From Streptomyces rapamycinicus NRRL 5491 (GTDB taxonomy: Bacteria; Actinomycetota; Actinomycetes; Streptomycetales; Streptomycetaceae): a stretch of 64,000 nucleotides of DNA. The stretch is taken from NCBI RefSeq assembly GCF_024298965.1, contig NZ_CP085193.1, positions 9,052,001 through 9,116,000 on the forward strand. Reading direction: 5' to 3'. Below, in pieces: positions 34,920 through 44,069 of this stretch (its first letter is position 1; each line of letters opens with the position of its first letter). Position numbers and translations under genes: made by a program. Under the pieces are notes generated by a model. The model ran no database searches. It worked only from the letters and a program-made list of their open reading frames with translations, and was not told the origin of the DNA.

Positions 34920-36772
34920 CAGAGGAAACAGAGGAAGAGGAGCTTCTCGGACGGGTGCTCGACACGCTCCTCCGGGAGGACGCCTACAAGCTGCGCAGCC
35001 ACGCCGTCCCGGTGCGGCGCGCCGACGGCGACTGGCTGCGCATCGCGCTCAAGGAGCTTGCGGGGTTCGGGGGGTTCGCGGGGTCCGACGGGGCCGAGGG
35101 GGGCGAAAGCGTGCTGCTGCCGGTGGAACCCGAAGGCTTCCAATGCGACATCCGAACCCGCCGCCCGGCCCGGCTGCTCTGTACGCCCGGAAGTCGTTGC
35201 GCACCCACCGCACCCACCGCACCCACCGCCCCCACCGTGCTCACCGGGCTCGATGCCGTACTCGGGCGGCTGCGGGAGGCCGTGCCCGATGAGGACCGGG
35301 CGCTCTACGACGTCTTCGTGGCCGAATGTCGGCAGGCGCTCGACGCCATGCGGCTGCATACCCGCGTTCGGCCCCGCGTCGTCGCCGAGTTGGGCGCGCG
35401 GTACGGGGAGCGGTGGGGCGGGATGGCCGGGGCCCTCGCGTATGACACGCTCGCCGCCTTCCGCGACCATCCGGTCTATCCGACCAGCCGGGGGCGGGCC
35501 GTCTTCAGCGAGGAGCAATTACGGGCGCACGCACCCGAGTTCCATCCCACCTTCCCGCTGCGCTGGCTCGTTCTCCCGCGCGAGGCGGTGTACGGGGATC
35601 CGGCGCGGCTGCCCGGCTGGTGGCCCGCGCCCGGGGATCTTGGGCCAGGGCCGGACGATGGCCACCTCGCCCTCCCCGTGCATCCGCTCACCCTCGGCCC
35701 CCCGCTGGAGAACGCCCTCCGCGCGGCCGGGCTCCAAGGCGCCGCCCGGCTCGCCGAGCACCCCCTGCTGGACGTACGGCCCACCCTCTCCATGCGGACC
35801 GTGGCCGTCGCCGACGACCTGGCCGACGACCCCCTCGTCCACCTCAAACTGCCCCTCACCACCTCCACCCTGGGGCAGCGCAACCGGCGGTCCATCAAGC
35901 CCGGCACCCTCACCGACGGCGAAACGGGGCAGCGGCTCGTGGAGGCCGTGATCGAGCGCGAACCGAGGTTCGGAGCCACCGTGCTGCTCGCCGACGAGAC
36001 CAACCATCTCCACGCCGGACACGAACTGCTGGCCACGCTCGTCCGCCGCTACCCACCCGGTCTGGAGAACGCCACCATCGTGCCGCTGGCCGGGCTGCTC
36101 GCGCCCGCCCCGGACAGCACGCTCGTCATCGACGGACTCGCCGAACGCCACTACGGCGGGGACGTCCTCGCCCTGCTGGACGACTACCTCACGCTGCTGT
36201 TCGACTTCCACACCACCCTCTTCGCGTACGGCATCGCCCTGGAATCCCATCAGCAGAACACGTCGCTGGTCTTCGAGGACGGCAGCGGGAACGGCGGTGC
36301 GGTGCCCCGGCTCCGGCTGCTCATCAAGGACCACGACGGCCCCCGCGTCCACGCGATACGCCTCGCCGCCATGATCGGTGGAGGACCGGCCGCCGATCTG
36401 TGCGGATTCGACGACCGCAGGATCCTGACGTCCGGCGACGGGCCGGTGGCCGATGTGTTCACCACCATCACCGTCCACCTCTGCGCCGCCGCCCCCCTCT
36501 TCGAGCTCGCCCGCCTCGGCCGGGCCCCGCTCGACACCCTGCTGCGGCGGCTGCGCGACCGGCTCACCGACGCCGTCGACCGGCTCGCCGTCACCCGGCC
36601 CGGCGCGGCCGCCGCGCTGCTGCGCGGACGGGTGCTGGACGCGGACCGGCTGCCGGTCAAGGCGATGGTCACCGCCGGCACCTTGTTCACCAAGGAGCGC
36701 TTGGACGCCGTGGACATCAACAAGCACTACGTCACCGGGCCCAACTATCTGCTGCGGGGAAGCGGCAGATGA
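34916..36772 (+). CDS. NIS siderophore synthetase 1 (IucA/IucC family)
   Basis: The 618-residue adenylating ligase condenses a (di)carboxylic acid such as citrate with an amine or alcohol in NRPS-independent siderophore assembly. Motifs are LVHLKLPLTTSTLGQRNRRS in the N-terminal domain, and ALESHQQNTSLV and LLIKDHDGPRVHA in the FhuF-like C-terminal domain. A Thr/Pro/Ala repeat (APTAPTAPTAPTV) occurs near residue 100. The GTG at 34916 overlaps the preceding stop (GTGTGA), so translation is coupled. Confidence 0.88.
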   Translation: MTEETEEEELLGRVLDTLLREDAYKLRSHAVPVRRADGDWLRIALKELAGFGGFAGSDGAEGGESVLLPVEPEGFQCDIRTRRPARLLCTPGSRCAPTAPTAPTAPTVLTGLDAVLGRLREAVPDEDRALYDVFVAECRQALDAMRLHTRVRPRVVAELGARYGERWGGMAGALAYDTLAAFRDHPVYPTSRGRAVFSEEQLRAHAPEFHPTFPLRWLVLPREAVYGDPARLPGWWPAPGDLGPGPDDGHLALPVHPLTLGPPLENALRAAGLQGAARLAEHPLLDVRPTLSMRTVAVADDLADDPLVHLKLPLTTSTLGQRNRRSIKPGTLTDGETGQRLVEAVIEREPRFGATVLLADETNHLHAGHELLATLVRRYPPGLENATIVPLAGLLAPAPDSTLVIDGLAERHYGGDVLALLDDYLTLLFDFHTTLFAYGIALESHQQNTSLVFEDGSGNGGAVPRLRLLIKDHDGPRVHAIRLAAMIGGGPAADLCGFDDRRILTSGDGPVADVFTTITVHLCAAAPLFELARLGRAPLDTLLRRLRDRLTDAVDRLAVTRPGAAAALLRGRVLDADRLPVKAMVTAGTLFTKERLDAVDINKHYVTGPNYLLRGSGR

Positions 36773-36865
36773 CCGCCGCGCCCGATCGGCCCCCGCCCTC
36801 GAACCGAACCCCCGAACCCCCACTTCCCTCGCACCTCTCTCCTCCGCACCCGTTGGAGCCGCCCC

Positions 36866-38674
36866 ATGCCCATGACCTCCTCGCCCGCCGCGACCGTGGC
36901 CTCCGCCGACCACGCCACCGCCCACACCCTCCTCAACTGTCTGCTCCGTGAGGTGTCGGGCCCGGAGCACCAGACCGTCGTGGCCGATGGGTGGCTGCGG
37001 CTGAGGCTGCCGCGCTGCGGGGTGCTGCTGCGGGTCGGACTGCGGCGCACCTCCCTCATCGGGGCGCACCGCTTCACCGGGCCGGTCAGCGAGGAGCGCG
37101 ACGGCACATGGGCCGAGGTGTCCTGGCGCGGGCTGGCCGAGCGGATCCACCGGGAACTCCAACTGCGCACGGGGGTGCACAACGACGAGTTCCTGGGCCA
37201 GGTCGCCTCCAGCCACGCGGGGATGACGGCCGCCCTGGAGGCCTTGGAATCCCTGAAGGCCTTGGAGTCCTTGGAGGCCTTGGAGGTCCGGAGCACCGCA
37301 GAGGACCGGAGCACCGTGAGCGACAGCGCCCAGGAGCTCTACAGCGACCGCGCCCAGGACCTCTACCTCGCCTCCGAGCAGTCCCTCCTCTTCGGCCACC
37401 GCTTCCACCCCACCCCCAAGGCCCGCACCGGCAGCGCCGACTCCTGGTCGCGGTTCGCCCCCGAGGCCGGGGCGCGCTTCCCGCTGCACCACCTCGCCGT
37501 ACGCCAGGAGTACGTGCGCGAGGAGTCCGCGCGGCCCGGGGCGCTCGCCGCGCTGGACCGGCAGGGCGCCGTCCCCGAGGGCTACCGGCTGCTGCCGGCG
37601 CACCCCTGGCAGTACGCGATGCTGCGCGAGCACCGGCTGCTGCGGGCGGCCATCGCCCGGGGCGAGGTGCTGGACCTCGGGCCGGGCGGTGCGGAGTTCG
37701 CGCCGACCGCGTCGGTCCGTACGCTCTACGACGGCCGGGACTTCCTCAAGTTCAGCCTGAACGTGCGGATCACCAACTGCCTGCGCAAGAACGCCGACTA
37801 CGAGCTGTCCGGCGCGGTCGCCCTGACCCGGCTGCTGGAGCCGGTCGCCACCGATCTCGCCGCCCGTTTCCCCGGCTGTGAGCTGCTGCGCGAACCCGCG
37901 TACCGGACGCTGGACCTCGGCGGCGACAGCGGAGCCGATCGGCAGCTGATCGAGGGCTTCGGGGTGATCGTCCGCGAGGGCCTGGCCGCCCGGCTGCGGC
38001 CCGGCCTGACCGCGCTGCTCGCGGCGGCCGTCGCCGATGAGTACCCGACGAGCGGCGCCCAGATCTCCCGGCTCCTCCCCGGCGCCGGCCCCGACCGGCT
38101 CTCCGCCTGGTGGCAGGCGTATCTGGAGCTGCTCGTACCGCCCGTACTGGCCGCCTACTTCGACCATGGCGTGGTCCTCGAACCGCACCTCCAGAACGTC
38201 GTCATCGGCGTCGACCCCGCCGACGGCACCCCGCACCAGGTGCTCTTCCGCGATCTGGAGGGCACCAAGCTGGTGCCCGAGCACCACACGGCCGCGCTCG
38301 CCGCGCTGCCCGAGGCCGTCGCCCGCCCGCTGACGTACGAGCGGGAGCGCGGCTGGGACCGGGTGGTGTACTGCCTGCTGGTCAACCACATCGCCGAGAT
38401 GGTGGCGGCCCTCGCCGACCGCTGCCCGGGTCTTGAGCCCGCGCTGTGGTCGGCGGTCCGCCGGCTGCTGTGCGAGCGCTCGGCGGCCCACGACCATCCG
38501 CCCGCGCTGCGTGCCCTCGTGGCGGGCGTGCCGCTGCCCGCGAAGGCCAACCTCCTCACCCGCTGGGGCCGTCGGGCCGACCGCCACGCGGGCTATGTCC
38601 GTATCGCCAGTCCGCTCGCCTCCGCCCTGTTGTCCGAGGCGGCCCACGTCATGCGTCCCGGGAGCAGCCGTTGA
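36866..38674 (+). CDS. NIS siderophore synthetase 2 (IucA/IucC family)
   Basis: The 602-residue paralogue of the upstream synthetase has family motifs LLPAHPWQYAMLREHRLL, FLKFSLNVRITNCLRKNADYE, GVVLEPHLQNVVIGVDP and VLFRDLEGTKLVPEH. It probably performs the second ligation step. A Leu/Glu/Ala repeat (LEALESLKALESLEALE) from 15-bp DNA repeats sits near residues 122-140, where an insert is tolerated. ATG 36866 follows TTGGAG. The 93-nt gap to the previous gene is Pro-coding and shows no gene. Confidence 0.87.
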   Translation: MPMTSSPAATVASADHATAHTLLNCLLREVSGPEHQTVVADGWLRLRLPRCGVLLRVGLRRTSLIGAHRFTGPVSEERDGTWAEVSWRGLAERIHRELQLRTGVHNDEFLGQVASSHAGMTAALEALESLKALESLEALEVRSTAEDRSTVSDSAQELYSDRAQDLYLASEQSLLFGHRFHPTPKARTGSADSWSRFAPEAGARFPLHHLAVRQEYVREESARPGALAALDRQGAVPEGYRLLPAHPWQYAMLREHRLLRAAIARGEVLDLGPGGAEFAPTASVRTLYDGRDFLKFSLNVRITNCLRKNADYELSGAVALTRLLEPVATDLAARFPGCELLREPAYRTLDLGGDSGADRQLIEGFGVIVREGLAARLRPGLTALLAAAVADEYPTSGAQISRLLPGAGPDRLSAWWQAYLELLVPPVLAAYFDHGVVLEPHLQNVVIGVDPADGTPHQVLFRDLEGTKLVPEHHTAALAALPEAVARPLTYERERGWDRVVYCLLVNHIAEMVAALADRCPGLEPALWSAVRRLLCERSAAHDHPPALRALVAGVPLPAKANLLTRWGRRADRHAGYVRIASPLASALLSEAAHVMRPGSSR

Positions 38675-39903
38675 TCACCTCCGCCGTCCGTACCCTCGCC
38701 ACGGAGCTCACCGGCGACGGCCTTCCCGCCTACGTCTACGACCTGGCCGCGCTCCGCGCGCACACGCGGGCCGTACGGGACGCGCTGCCGCCGGGCCTGG
38801 AGCTGTACTACGCCGCGAAGGCCAACCCGGCGCCCGCCGTCCTCCAGGCCCTCGCGCCCCACGTCACCGGCTACGAGGTCGCCTCCGGCGGTGAGGTGGA
38901 GCATGTCCGCGCGGCCGTGCCCGGGGCGCCGCTGGCCTTCGGCGGGCCGGGCAAGACCGAGGGTGAGCTGCGGCGGGCGCTGACGCTGGGCGTGGAACGG
39001 TTCCATGTGGAGAGCGAGCAGGAACTGCGGCTGCTGGCCGGGGCGGCGGAGGACGCGGGGATCCCCTCCGTGGACGTCCTCCTGCGCGTCAACCTCCCGT
39101 TGGCCCGTGCCGAACCGGGCGGCGGGGGGTCGCTCGGCGCGGCGCTGGGCGGCGCGGCGCTCGCCATGGGCGGCCGCCCCAGCCCCTTCGGACTTGACCC
39201 GGAAGCCGTGGAGCGCTGCCTCTCCCAGTTCTCCCCGGGCGACGCGGGCGGCCCCCTCCGGCTGCGCGGCATCCACGCCCACCTCGCCAGCGGCCTCGAC
39301 GCCGCCGCCCAGGTGGCCGTGGCCGCCGCGATCGCCGACTGGGCGCGGAAGCTGTCCGAACGCCACGGCCTGGGGATCACCGAGGTGAACGTCGGCGGCG
39401 GGATGGGCGTGGACTACGCCCACCCCGACCGCCGCTTCGACTGGGCCGCCTACGGCCGGGGCATGGCGGACCTCGCCCTGCGCCACCCCGGTCTCACCCT
39501 GCGGATCGAGCCCGGCCGGGCGCTGACCGTCTACTGCGGCTGGTACGTCACCGAAGTGCTGGACATCAAGCACAGCGGGGGCGAGGCGTTCGCGGTGGTG
39601 CGCGGCGGCACCCACCACATCCGGACGCCCGCCACCAAACGGCACGACCAGCCCTTCCAGGTGCTGCCCACGGACACGTTGTGGACCCGGCCGTGGGCGC
39701 GCCCGGCCGTACGGGACGAGCCGGTCACGCTGGTCGGCCAGCTGTGCACGCCCAAGGACGTGCTGGCCAGCCGGATCCCGGTCGCGGAGCTACGGGTGGG
39801 GGACCGGGTGGCCTTCGCGATGGCGGGTGCGTACGCGTGGAACATCTCGCACCACGAGTTCCTGATGCACCCCCGGCCGGGCTTCCACTACCTGGAGGAG
39901 TGA
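38671..39903 (+). CDS. Type III PLP-dependent decarboxylase (LysA/SbnH-like)
   Basis: The 410-residue alanine-racemase-fold decarboxylase has PLP lysine Lys50 (YYAAKANPAP), followed by GYEVASGGEVEHV, GIHAHLASGLD, EVNVGGGMGVDYAHPD and RIEPGRALTVYCGWYV. In staphyloferrin B biosynthesis the SbnH enzyme of this type decarboxylates a citryl-amino-acid intermediate. The packing here supports a similar role on the siderophore scaffold rather than lysine synthesis. The start is TTG at 38671 after CGGGAG, overlapping the synthetase stop codon by 4 nt. Confidence 0.87.
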   Translation: MITSAVRTLATELTGDGLPAYVYDLAALRAHTRAVRDALPPGLELYYAAKANPAPAVLQALAPHVTGYEVASGGEVEHVRAAVPGAPLAFGGPGKTEGELRRALTLGVERFHVESEQELRLLAGAAEDAGIPSVDVLLRVNLPLARAEPGGGGSLGAALGGAALAMGGRPSPFGLDPEAVERCLSQFSPGDAGGPLRLRGIHAHLASGLDAAAQVAVAAAIADWARKLSERHGLGITEVNVGGGMGVDYAHPDRRFDWAAYGRGMADLALRHPGLTLRIEPGRALTVYCGWYVTEVLDIKHSGGEAFAVVRGGTHHIRTPATKRHDQPFQVLPTDTLWTRPWARPAVRDEPVTLVGQLCTPKDVLASRIPVAELRVGDRVAFAMAGAYAWNISHHEFLMHPRPGFHYLEE

Positions 39904-40005
39904 GGACGGGGACCGGTCACTCGGCGGGCCGGGGCTTGCCCCGGCCATGCTCCGCGTCGAACGACTACGCTGAGAGCGCACCGCACCCGAAGGAGGCTCC
40001 CGGTC

Positions 40006-40587
40006 ATGACCGCGACCCACGATCGTCCGCAGATGCTGCCGGAGGAGTTCGAGGAGTACGCGCGGCTGGCGGCCCGCGTGGCGGAGGGAGTGCGGTGGGA
40101 GTTCATCAACGGGAAGATCGGGGTCACGCCGGTGCCGGATGGCGATCATGGGCGGATCATCCAGTGGCTGGCGCGGATCTGCATTCAGGCCCATCCCGAC
40201 CTGTGGCTGCACGATCAGGGTCTCAAGGTCGAGACCTACCGCAACGGGCATGCGCGCCCCGACGGGACCCTCGCCCACAGTGACGCGTTCGTCGGCCAGG
40301 GGGAATGGGCCGACGCCGATCCCGTCCTGATGGTCGTGGAGGTCACCTCGTACGACTCCGACACCGACCGCAGGGACCGGGTGGAGAAGCCACGTGCCTA
40401 CGCCGAGACGGGCATCCCGGTGTATCTACTGGTCGACCGGGAGGCCGGAGAGGTCACCGTGTTCAGTGAGCCCGACGGGGTCCGGTACGAGAGCACCAAG
40501 ACCGTGCCGTTCGGCAAGCCGCTCACGCTGCCCGCGCCGGTCGGCGTCACGCTCGACACCGAGCCGCTCCAGGGCTGGGTGCGCTGA
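40006..40587 (+). CDS. Uma2 family (putative restriction endonuclease-like) protein
   Basis: The 193-residue Uma2/DUF820 protein has a PD-(D/E)XK fold. MLPEEFEEYARLA leads into GVRWEFINGKIGVTPVPDGDHG, then PDGTLAHSDAFV and VLMVVEVTSYDSDTDRRDRVEKPRAYAE, which holds the E-V-x core. The family is abundant in Streptomyces and its biological function is unknown. ATG 40006 follows GAAGGAGG. Confidence 0.9.
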   Translation: MTATHDRPQMLPEEFEEYARLAARVAEGVRWEFINGKIGVTPVPDGDHGRIIQWLARICIQAHPDLWLHDQGLKVETYRNGHARPDGTLAHSDAFVGQGEWADADPVLMVVEVTSYDSDTDRRDRVEKPRAYAETGIPVYLLVDREAGEVTVFSEPDGVRYESTKTVPFGKPLTLPAPVGVTLDTEPLQGWVR

Positions 40588-40632
40588 GGTCCCTGGTCCA
40601 GGGGTAGCGGTGACCTGGAATCATTCGGTGGC

Positions 40633-41406
40633 ATGTACACCGTTACCCTCTGGGAGTTCGCCGCGCTCGCGGCGGCATCCATACTCGTCGGCTTCTCGAA
40701 GACCGCCGTCAGCGGCGCCAATACCGTCAGCCTCGCGATCTTCGCGGCCGTGCTTCCGGCCCGGGAGTCGACCGGTGTGCTGCTGCCCCTTCTCATCGTC
40801 GGCGATGTGCTCGCCGTGGGCACCTACCGTCGCCATGCGCACTGGGGGACCCTGCTCCGGCTGTTCCCGGCCGTCGCGGTCGGGGTCGTGGTGGGGACGG
40901 TGTTCATGCTGTGGGCCGGGGACGCGGAGGTGCGGACCTCCATCGGCGCGATCCTGCTGCTGATGGCGGGGGTCACACTATGGCGGCGCCGTGCGGCCGC
41001 CCGGGCGGCGGCCCCGGAGGTCCCGGAGGTCCCGGCCGCCGACGGGGCGGGCGCACGGCTCAAGGCCGGTTCGTACGGGGTGCTCGGCGGCTTCACCACG
41101 ATGGTGGCCAACGCGGGCGGCCCCGTGATGTCGCTCTACCTGCTCTCCGCCGGTTTCCGGAAGCTGGGCTTCCTGGGCACCTCGGCCTGGTTCTTCCTGA
41201 TCGTCAACGTCGCCAAGGTGCCCTTCAGCGTCAGCCTCGGCCTGATCGACGGCCGCTCCCTGCTCCTGGACGCGCTGCTTGCGCTCTTCGTCCTGCCCGG
41301 TGCGTACATCGGTAAGGCGTGCGTGGACCGGATCAATCAGCGGCTCTTCGAGCGGCTGGTCATCGCGGCGACGGTACTGGGCGGACTCCAACTGCTGCTG
41401 CGCTGA
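40633..41406 (+). CDS. TauE/SafE (TSUP) family membrane transporter
   Basis: The 257-residue membrane protein has about eight membrane segments and two internal repeats: VGFSKTAVSGANTVSLAIFA in the first half and GGFTTMVANAGGPVMSLYLL in the second. This is the TSUP pattern of sulfite or sulfonate export or uptake. The start ATG 40633 lies 45 nt after the Uma2 gene. The substrate is inferred from the family only. Confidence 0.88.
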   Translation: MYTVTLWEFAALAAASILVGFSKTAVSGANTVSLAIFAAVLPARESTGVLLPLLIVGDVLAVGTYRRHAHWGTLLRLFPAVAVGVVVGTVFMLWAGDAEVRTSIGAILLLMAGVTLWRRRAAARAAAPEVPEVPAADGAGARLKAGSYGVLGGFTTMVANAGGPVMSLYLLSAGFRKLGFLGTSAWFFLIVNVAKVPFSVSLGLIDGRSLLLDALLALFVLPGAYIGKACVDRINQRLFERLVIAATVLGGLQLLLR

Positions 41407-41431
41407 CCTTGACTGTGGTGTCTCGGTGGCG

Positions 41432-41830
41432 TCAGCGTGCGAACTTTTCGATGGCCGCTGGGGTGACGGGGGTGAAGAAGTTGACGAGGTTGCCGTCGGG
41501 GTCGCGGAACAGCAGCGACCGGTTGCCCCAGGGCATCGTGGTGGGCTCGGCGACGAAGTCGGTGACGAAGCCGGTCAGGTTCTGGTAAACGCGGTCCACG
41601 TCGTCGACCAGGAACTCGGTGATCACGCTGTGGTTGTCCGCCGGGCGGGCGGAGCCCGGGGCGAACAGCGGGACGGTGCGGATGCCGGCGATCGCGAGGG
41701 TGGCGCCCGTGGTCTTGAGTTCGGCGAAGTCCTCGGTGGCCCACGTCGCCCGCGCCCCTGTGGCTCGCTCGTAGAACTCGACGAGGCGCGCTACGTCGCT
41801 GGTGATGATGCGGATCGAGACGAAGTCCAT
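41432..41830 (-). CDS. VOC family (glyoxalase/bleomycin resistance-like) protein
   Basis: The 132-residue vicinal oxygen chelate protein has paired beta-alpha-beta motifs (MDFVSIRIITSDVARLVEFYE, WGNRSLLFRDPDGNLVNFF). Candidate metal ligands are a His in ADNHSVITEFLVDDVD and a Glu before the second motif. Function unknown. ATG 41830 follows AAGGAG. It is divergent from a WYL-type regulator that probably controls it. Confidence 0.85.
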   Translation of the reverse strand: MDFVSIRIITSDVARLVEFYERATGARATWATEDFAELKTTGATLAIAGIRTVPLFAPGSARPADNHSVITEFLVDDVDRVYQNLTGFVTDFVAEPTTMPWGNRSLLFRDPDGNLVNFFTPVTPAAIEKFAR

Positions 41831-41923
41831 GGGAATCTCCTTGGCTGTGCTGAAGGACTGCACAGCGCAGGCTAGGAGAAATAGTGGACAGAATCGGTCC
41901 TGTATTCGCGCTAGGCTGCGAAC

Positions 41924-42934
41924 ATGCCTCGACCAACCGCCCGCGTGCTGACACTCCTGGAGCTGCTGCAGTCGGGCGGCACCCGGACGGTGGCCGAACT
42001 CGCCGACCGGCTCGGCGTCGAAGGGCGCACCGTGCGGCGGTATGTGGACCAGCTGATCGACCTGGACGTGCCCGTGGAATCGGTACGCGGCCGCTACGGC
42101 GGGTACCGGCTCGCCCCCGGGTACCGCTTGCCTCCGCTCATGCTCAGCGACGACGAGGCGCTGGCCGTGCTGCTCGGCCTGGTCGCCGGCCGCCGATCAG
42201 GGCTGACGACGGCGGAGCACACGGCAAGCGAGACGGCTTCGGCGAAGATCCGGCGGGTGCTGCCCAAGCACATCGCCCGTCGGCTCGACACACTCCTGGA
42301 AGCTCTCGCCTTCACGGATCAGCCCGGTGATTTCGCCACCCCGGACGCCGGGGTCCTGCTCGCCATCGCCGATGCGGTGCGCCACCGCCGACCGGTCTCG
42401 ATCCGCTACACCGACCGTGACGGACGGCGCAGTGAACGCACGCTGCACGCGTACGGGGTCGTCGCCCATGCGGGCCGGTGGTACGTCACGGGCAAGGACG
42501 CCCGGATCGCCGAGGACCGAACCTTTCGGCTCGATCGCATCGCGGACGCGCGGACCCTGCCCGGCTCATTCGAAGCGCCCGTGGGTCCCGGTCCGGCACA
42601 GCGCGTGTTGTCGGGGTTCGCCACGGCGGAGTACCGGCATGAGGTGACCTTGCGGGTCCACGGGACGGTTGAGCAGATCCGCGCTCACCTTCCCGCCAGC
42701 GTCGCGAGCCTGGAGGAGTACGCGCCCGTGGCAGGCGAGGACCGGGCGACCGAGCGCTGGCTGCGCGTCGAGCTGCGGGCGGAGCGGCTCGACTGGTTGC
42801 CTCCGGTACTCGCCTCACTCGACCGGCCGTTCGTCATCGAGCGCCCCGAGGAACTGCGCGACCTCGTCACCGCCCTCGCCGATCGCCTCACGTCCTACGC
42901 CCGTCAAGCCAATGTCATGAAACGGCACACTTGA
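41924..42934 (+). CDS. YafY-family transcriptional regulator (HTH + WYL)
   Basis: The 336-residue protein has an N-terminal DeoR-like winged HTH (MPRPTARVLTLLELLQ, VAELADRLGVEGRTVRRYVDQL) and the loop GRYGGYRLAPGYRLPPLMLSDDEAL. A WYL effector domain follows (RYTDRDGRRSERTLHAYGVVAHAGRWYVTG) and then a WCX extension. Such proteins sense an unknown ligand. It is divergent from the VOC gene across 93 nt and overlaps the 3' end of the DUF397 gene by 20 nt tail to tail. Confidence 0.92.
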   Translation: MPRPTARVLTLLELLQSGGTRTVAELADRLGVEGRTVRRYVDQLIDLDVPVESVRGRYGGYRLAPGYRLPPLMLSDDEALAVLLGLVAGRRSGLTTAEHTASETASAKIRRVLPKHIARRLDTLLEALAFTDQPGDFATPDAGVLLAIADAVRHRRPVSIRYTDRDGRRSERTLHAYGVVAHAGRWYVTGKDARIAEDRTFRLDRIADARTLPGSFEAPVGPGPAQRVLSGFATAEYRHEVTLRVHGTVEQIRAHLPASVASLEEYAPVAGEDRATERWLRVELRAERLDWLPPVLASLDRPFVIERPEELRDLVTALADRLTSYARQANVMKRHT

Positions 42935-43121
42935 GGCTCGCTATGAACGCGCTCCACGAGCCGTTCGGGAATATGAGGACGGGCCCGTCGGGGTCCTTGG
43001 AGTCACGTACGGGGACGATGCCGGGGAGGTTGTCGGCGACCTCGACGCATATGCCACCGTCGTTGTTGCTGTAGCTGCTCTTGCGCCAGGCGGCGGTGCT
43101 CAGGTCCGGGGTGATCCGCAT
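42915..43121 (-). CDS. DUF397 domain protein
   Basis: The 68-residue protein reads MRITPDLSTAAWRKSSYSN, VEVADNLPGIVPVRDSKDPD and a FPNGSWSAFIASL end, the standard DUF397 pattern. DUF397 proteins pair with DUF5753-type XRE regulators in Streptomyces, perhaps as toxin/antitoxin-like or small regulatory partners. ATG 43121 follows GAAGGAG within the end of the XRE gene. Confidence 0.9.
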   Translation of the reverse strand: MRITPDLSTAAWRKSSYSNNDGGICVEVADNLPGIVPVRDSKDPDGPVLIFPNGSWSAFIASLKCAVS

Positions 43122-43948
43122 GAGGCCCACTCCTTCATCGCGGCTCGGATCATCGCCTCGGAGCCCCGGGGCGAGAGGGCCATGGCCCGTAGCAGATCGT
43201 AGTTCTTCCGGAGCTTCGCAACTACGTCCTTATCTTCGATGATCGTCCCGAAACGGCTGCCTTCCCTGTAGGCCAGCATCGGCGCATCGGGCACCGTGTA
43301 GAGCACGAGCGAGTTGCCCGCTTCCACATGGTGGCCCGCGCTGAACGGCAGCACCTGAAGGGTTACGTAAGGATGCGTCCCGCGCTCAAGCAAGGACTCC
43401 ATCTGACGCTGCATCACCTCGGGCCCTCCCGGCGGGCGACGCAACGCCGCTTCGTCCACGATGAACCAACACTCCGGCGGATGAGGCTGGTCCAACCGTG
43501 TTTGCCGGTCTAGACGAGCCTTGACCAGCGCCTCGATTTCCGCGTCCGGAGCATGGCGGTGTCCGATCCGTAGCGACTCCCTCGCGAGTTCAGCGGTCTG
43601 GAGCAGCCCTGGGATGGTGGCGCAGGCGTACTCCTCAATCACGATCGCCTGGCTCTCGACCTCGACGGCCCGCCGGTACTTGCCCGGGAAGGGCTCATTC
43701 TTCGCGAGCGCATACACCCGCGCGAACATCCCGTCCGTCCCAAAGCACGCATCCAACTTCGCCGGAAGGTCGTCGTACGGCAGGGACTCCGCCGCCTCGA
43801 TCCGGGCCAGGTGCGATTTGCTGTAGTTCAGCACCTCGGACAGCCGCCGTAACGACATGTCCGCCTTCTCCCGGTGGCGGCGGATCTCCGCGCCGAAAAG
43901 GTCGCGTGCGGAGCGGTCGGGAAACAGTTCGCGTGGCTGGAACGGCAT
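43100..43948 (-). CDS. XRE-family regulator with DUF5753 domain
   Basis: The 282-residue protein has an N-terminal helix-turn-helix (GAEIRRHREKADMSLRRLSEVLNYSKSHLARIE) and a C-terminal DUF5753 domain (VEVESQAIVIEEYACATIPGLLQTAEYA-like, then WFIVDEAALRRPPGGPEVMQRQM). This class often controls development or secondary metabolism with a DUF397 partner, here encoded just downstream with 22-nt overlap. ATG 43948 is chosen for the GAGGGG eight bases upstream and the family start MPFQPRELFP; an upstream in-frame start is unlikely. Confidence 0.92.
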   Translation of the reverse strand: MPFQPRELFPDRSARDLFGAEIRRHREKADMSLRRLSEVLNYSKSHLARIEAAESLPYDDLPAKLDACFGTDGMFARVYALAKNEPFPGKYRRAVEVESQAIVIEEYACATIPGLLQTAELARESLRIGHRHAPDAEIEALVKARLDRQTRLDQPHPPECWFIVDEAALRRPPGGPEVMQRQMESLLERGTHPYVTLQVLPFSAGHHVEAGNSLVLYTVPDAPMLAYREGSRFGTIIEDKDVVAKLRKNYDLLRAMALSPRGSEAMIRAAMKEWASCGSPRT

Positions 43949-44069
43949 CGTGCATCCCCTCTTGTCCCGCGATCTTGGCTGGGACGTGTCGTCTCTTTCC
44001 AGCCTACGCGCCGGAACGCAACGGTATGTGCACTCAACGTAATTGGCCGACCGGAAAGAACAGGTCAAC

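Noticed and set aside
35519..38647. A 1042-codon minus-strand frame across the siderophore synthetases
   Set aside because: The plus strand holds two coupled IucA/IucC proteins with conserved motifs; the minus frame has no recognisable domain.
33549..39903. Desferrioxamine-type siderophore cluster
   Set aside because: No lysine decarboxylase DesA, N-hydroxylase DesB or acyltransferase DesC homologue is present; the decarboxylase is of the alanine-racemase-fold type.
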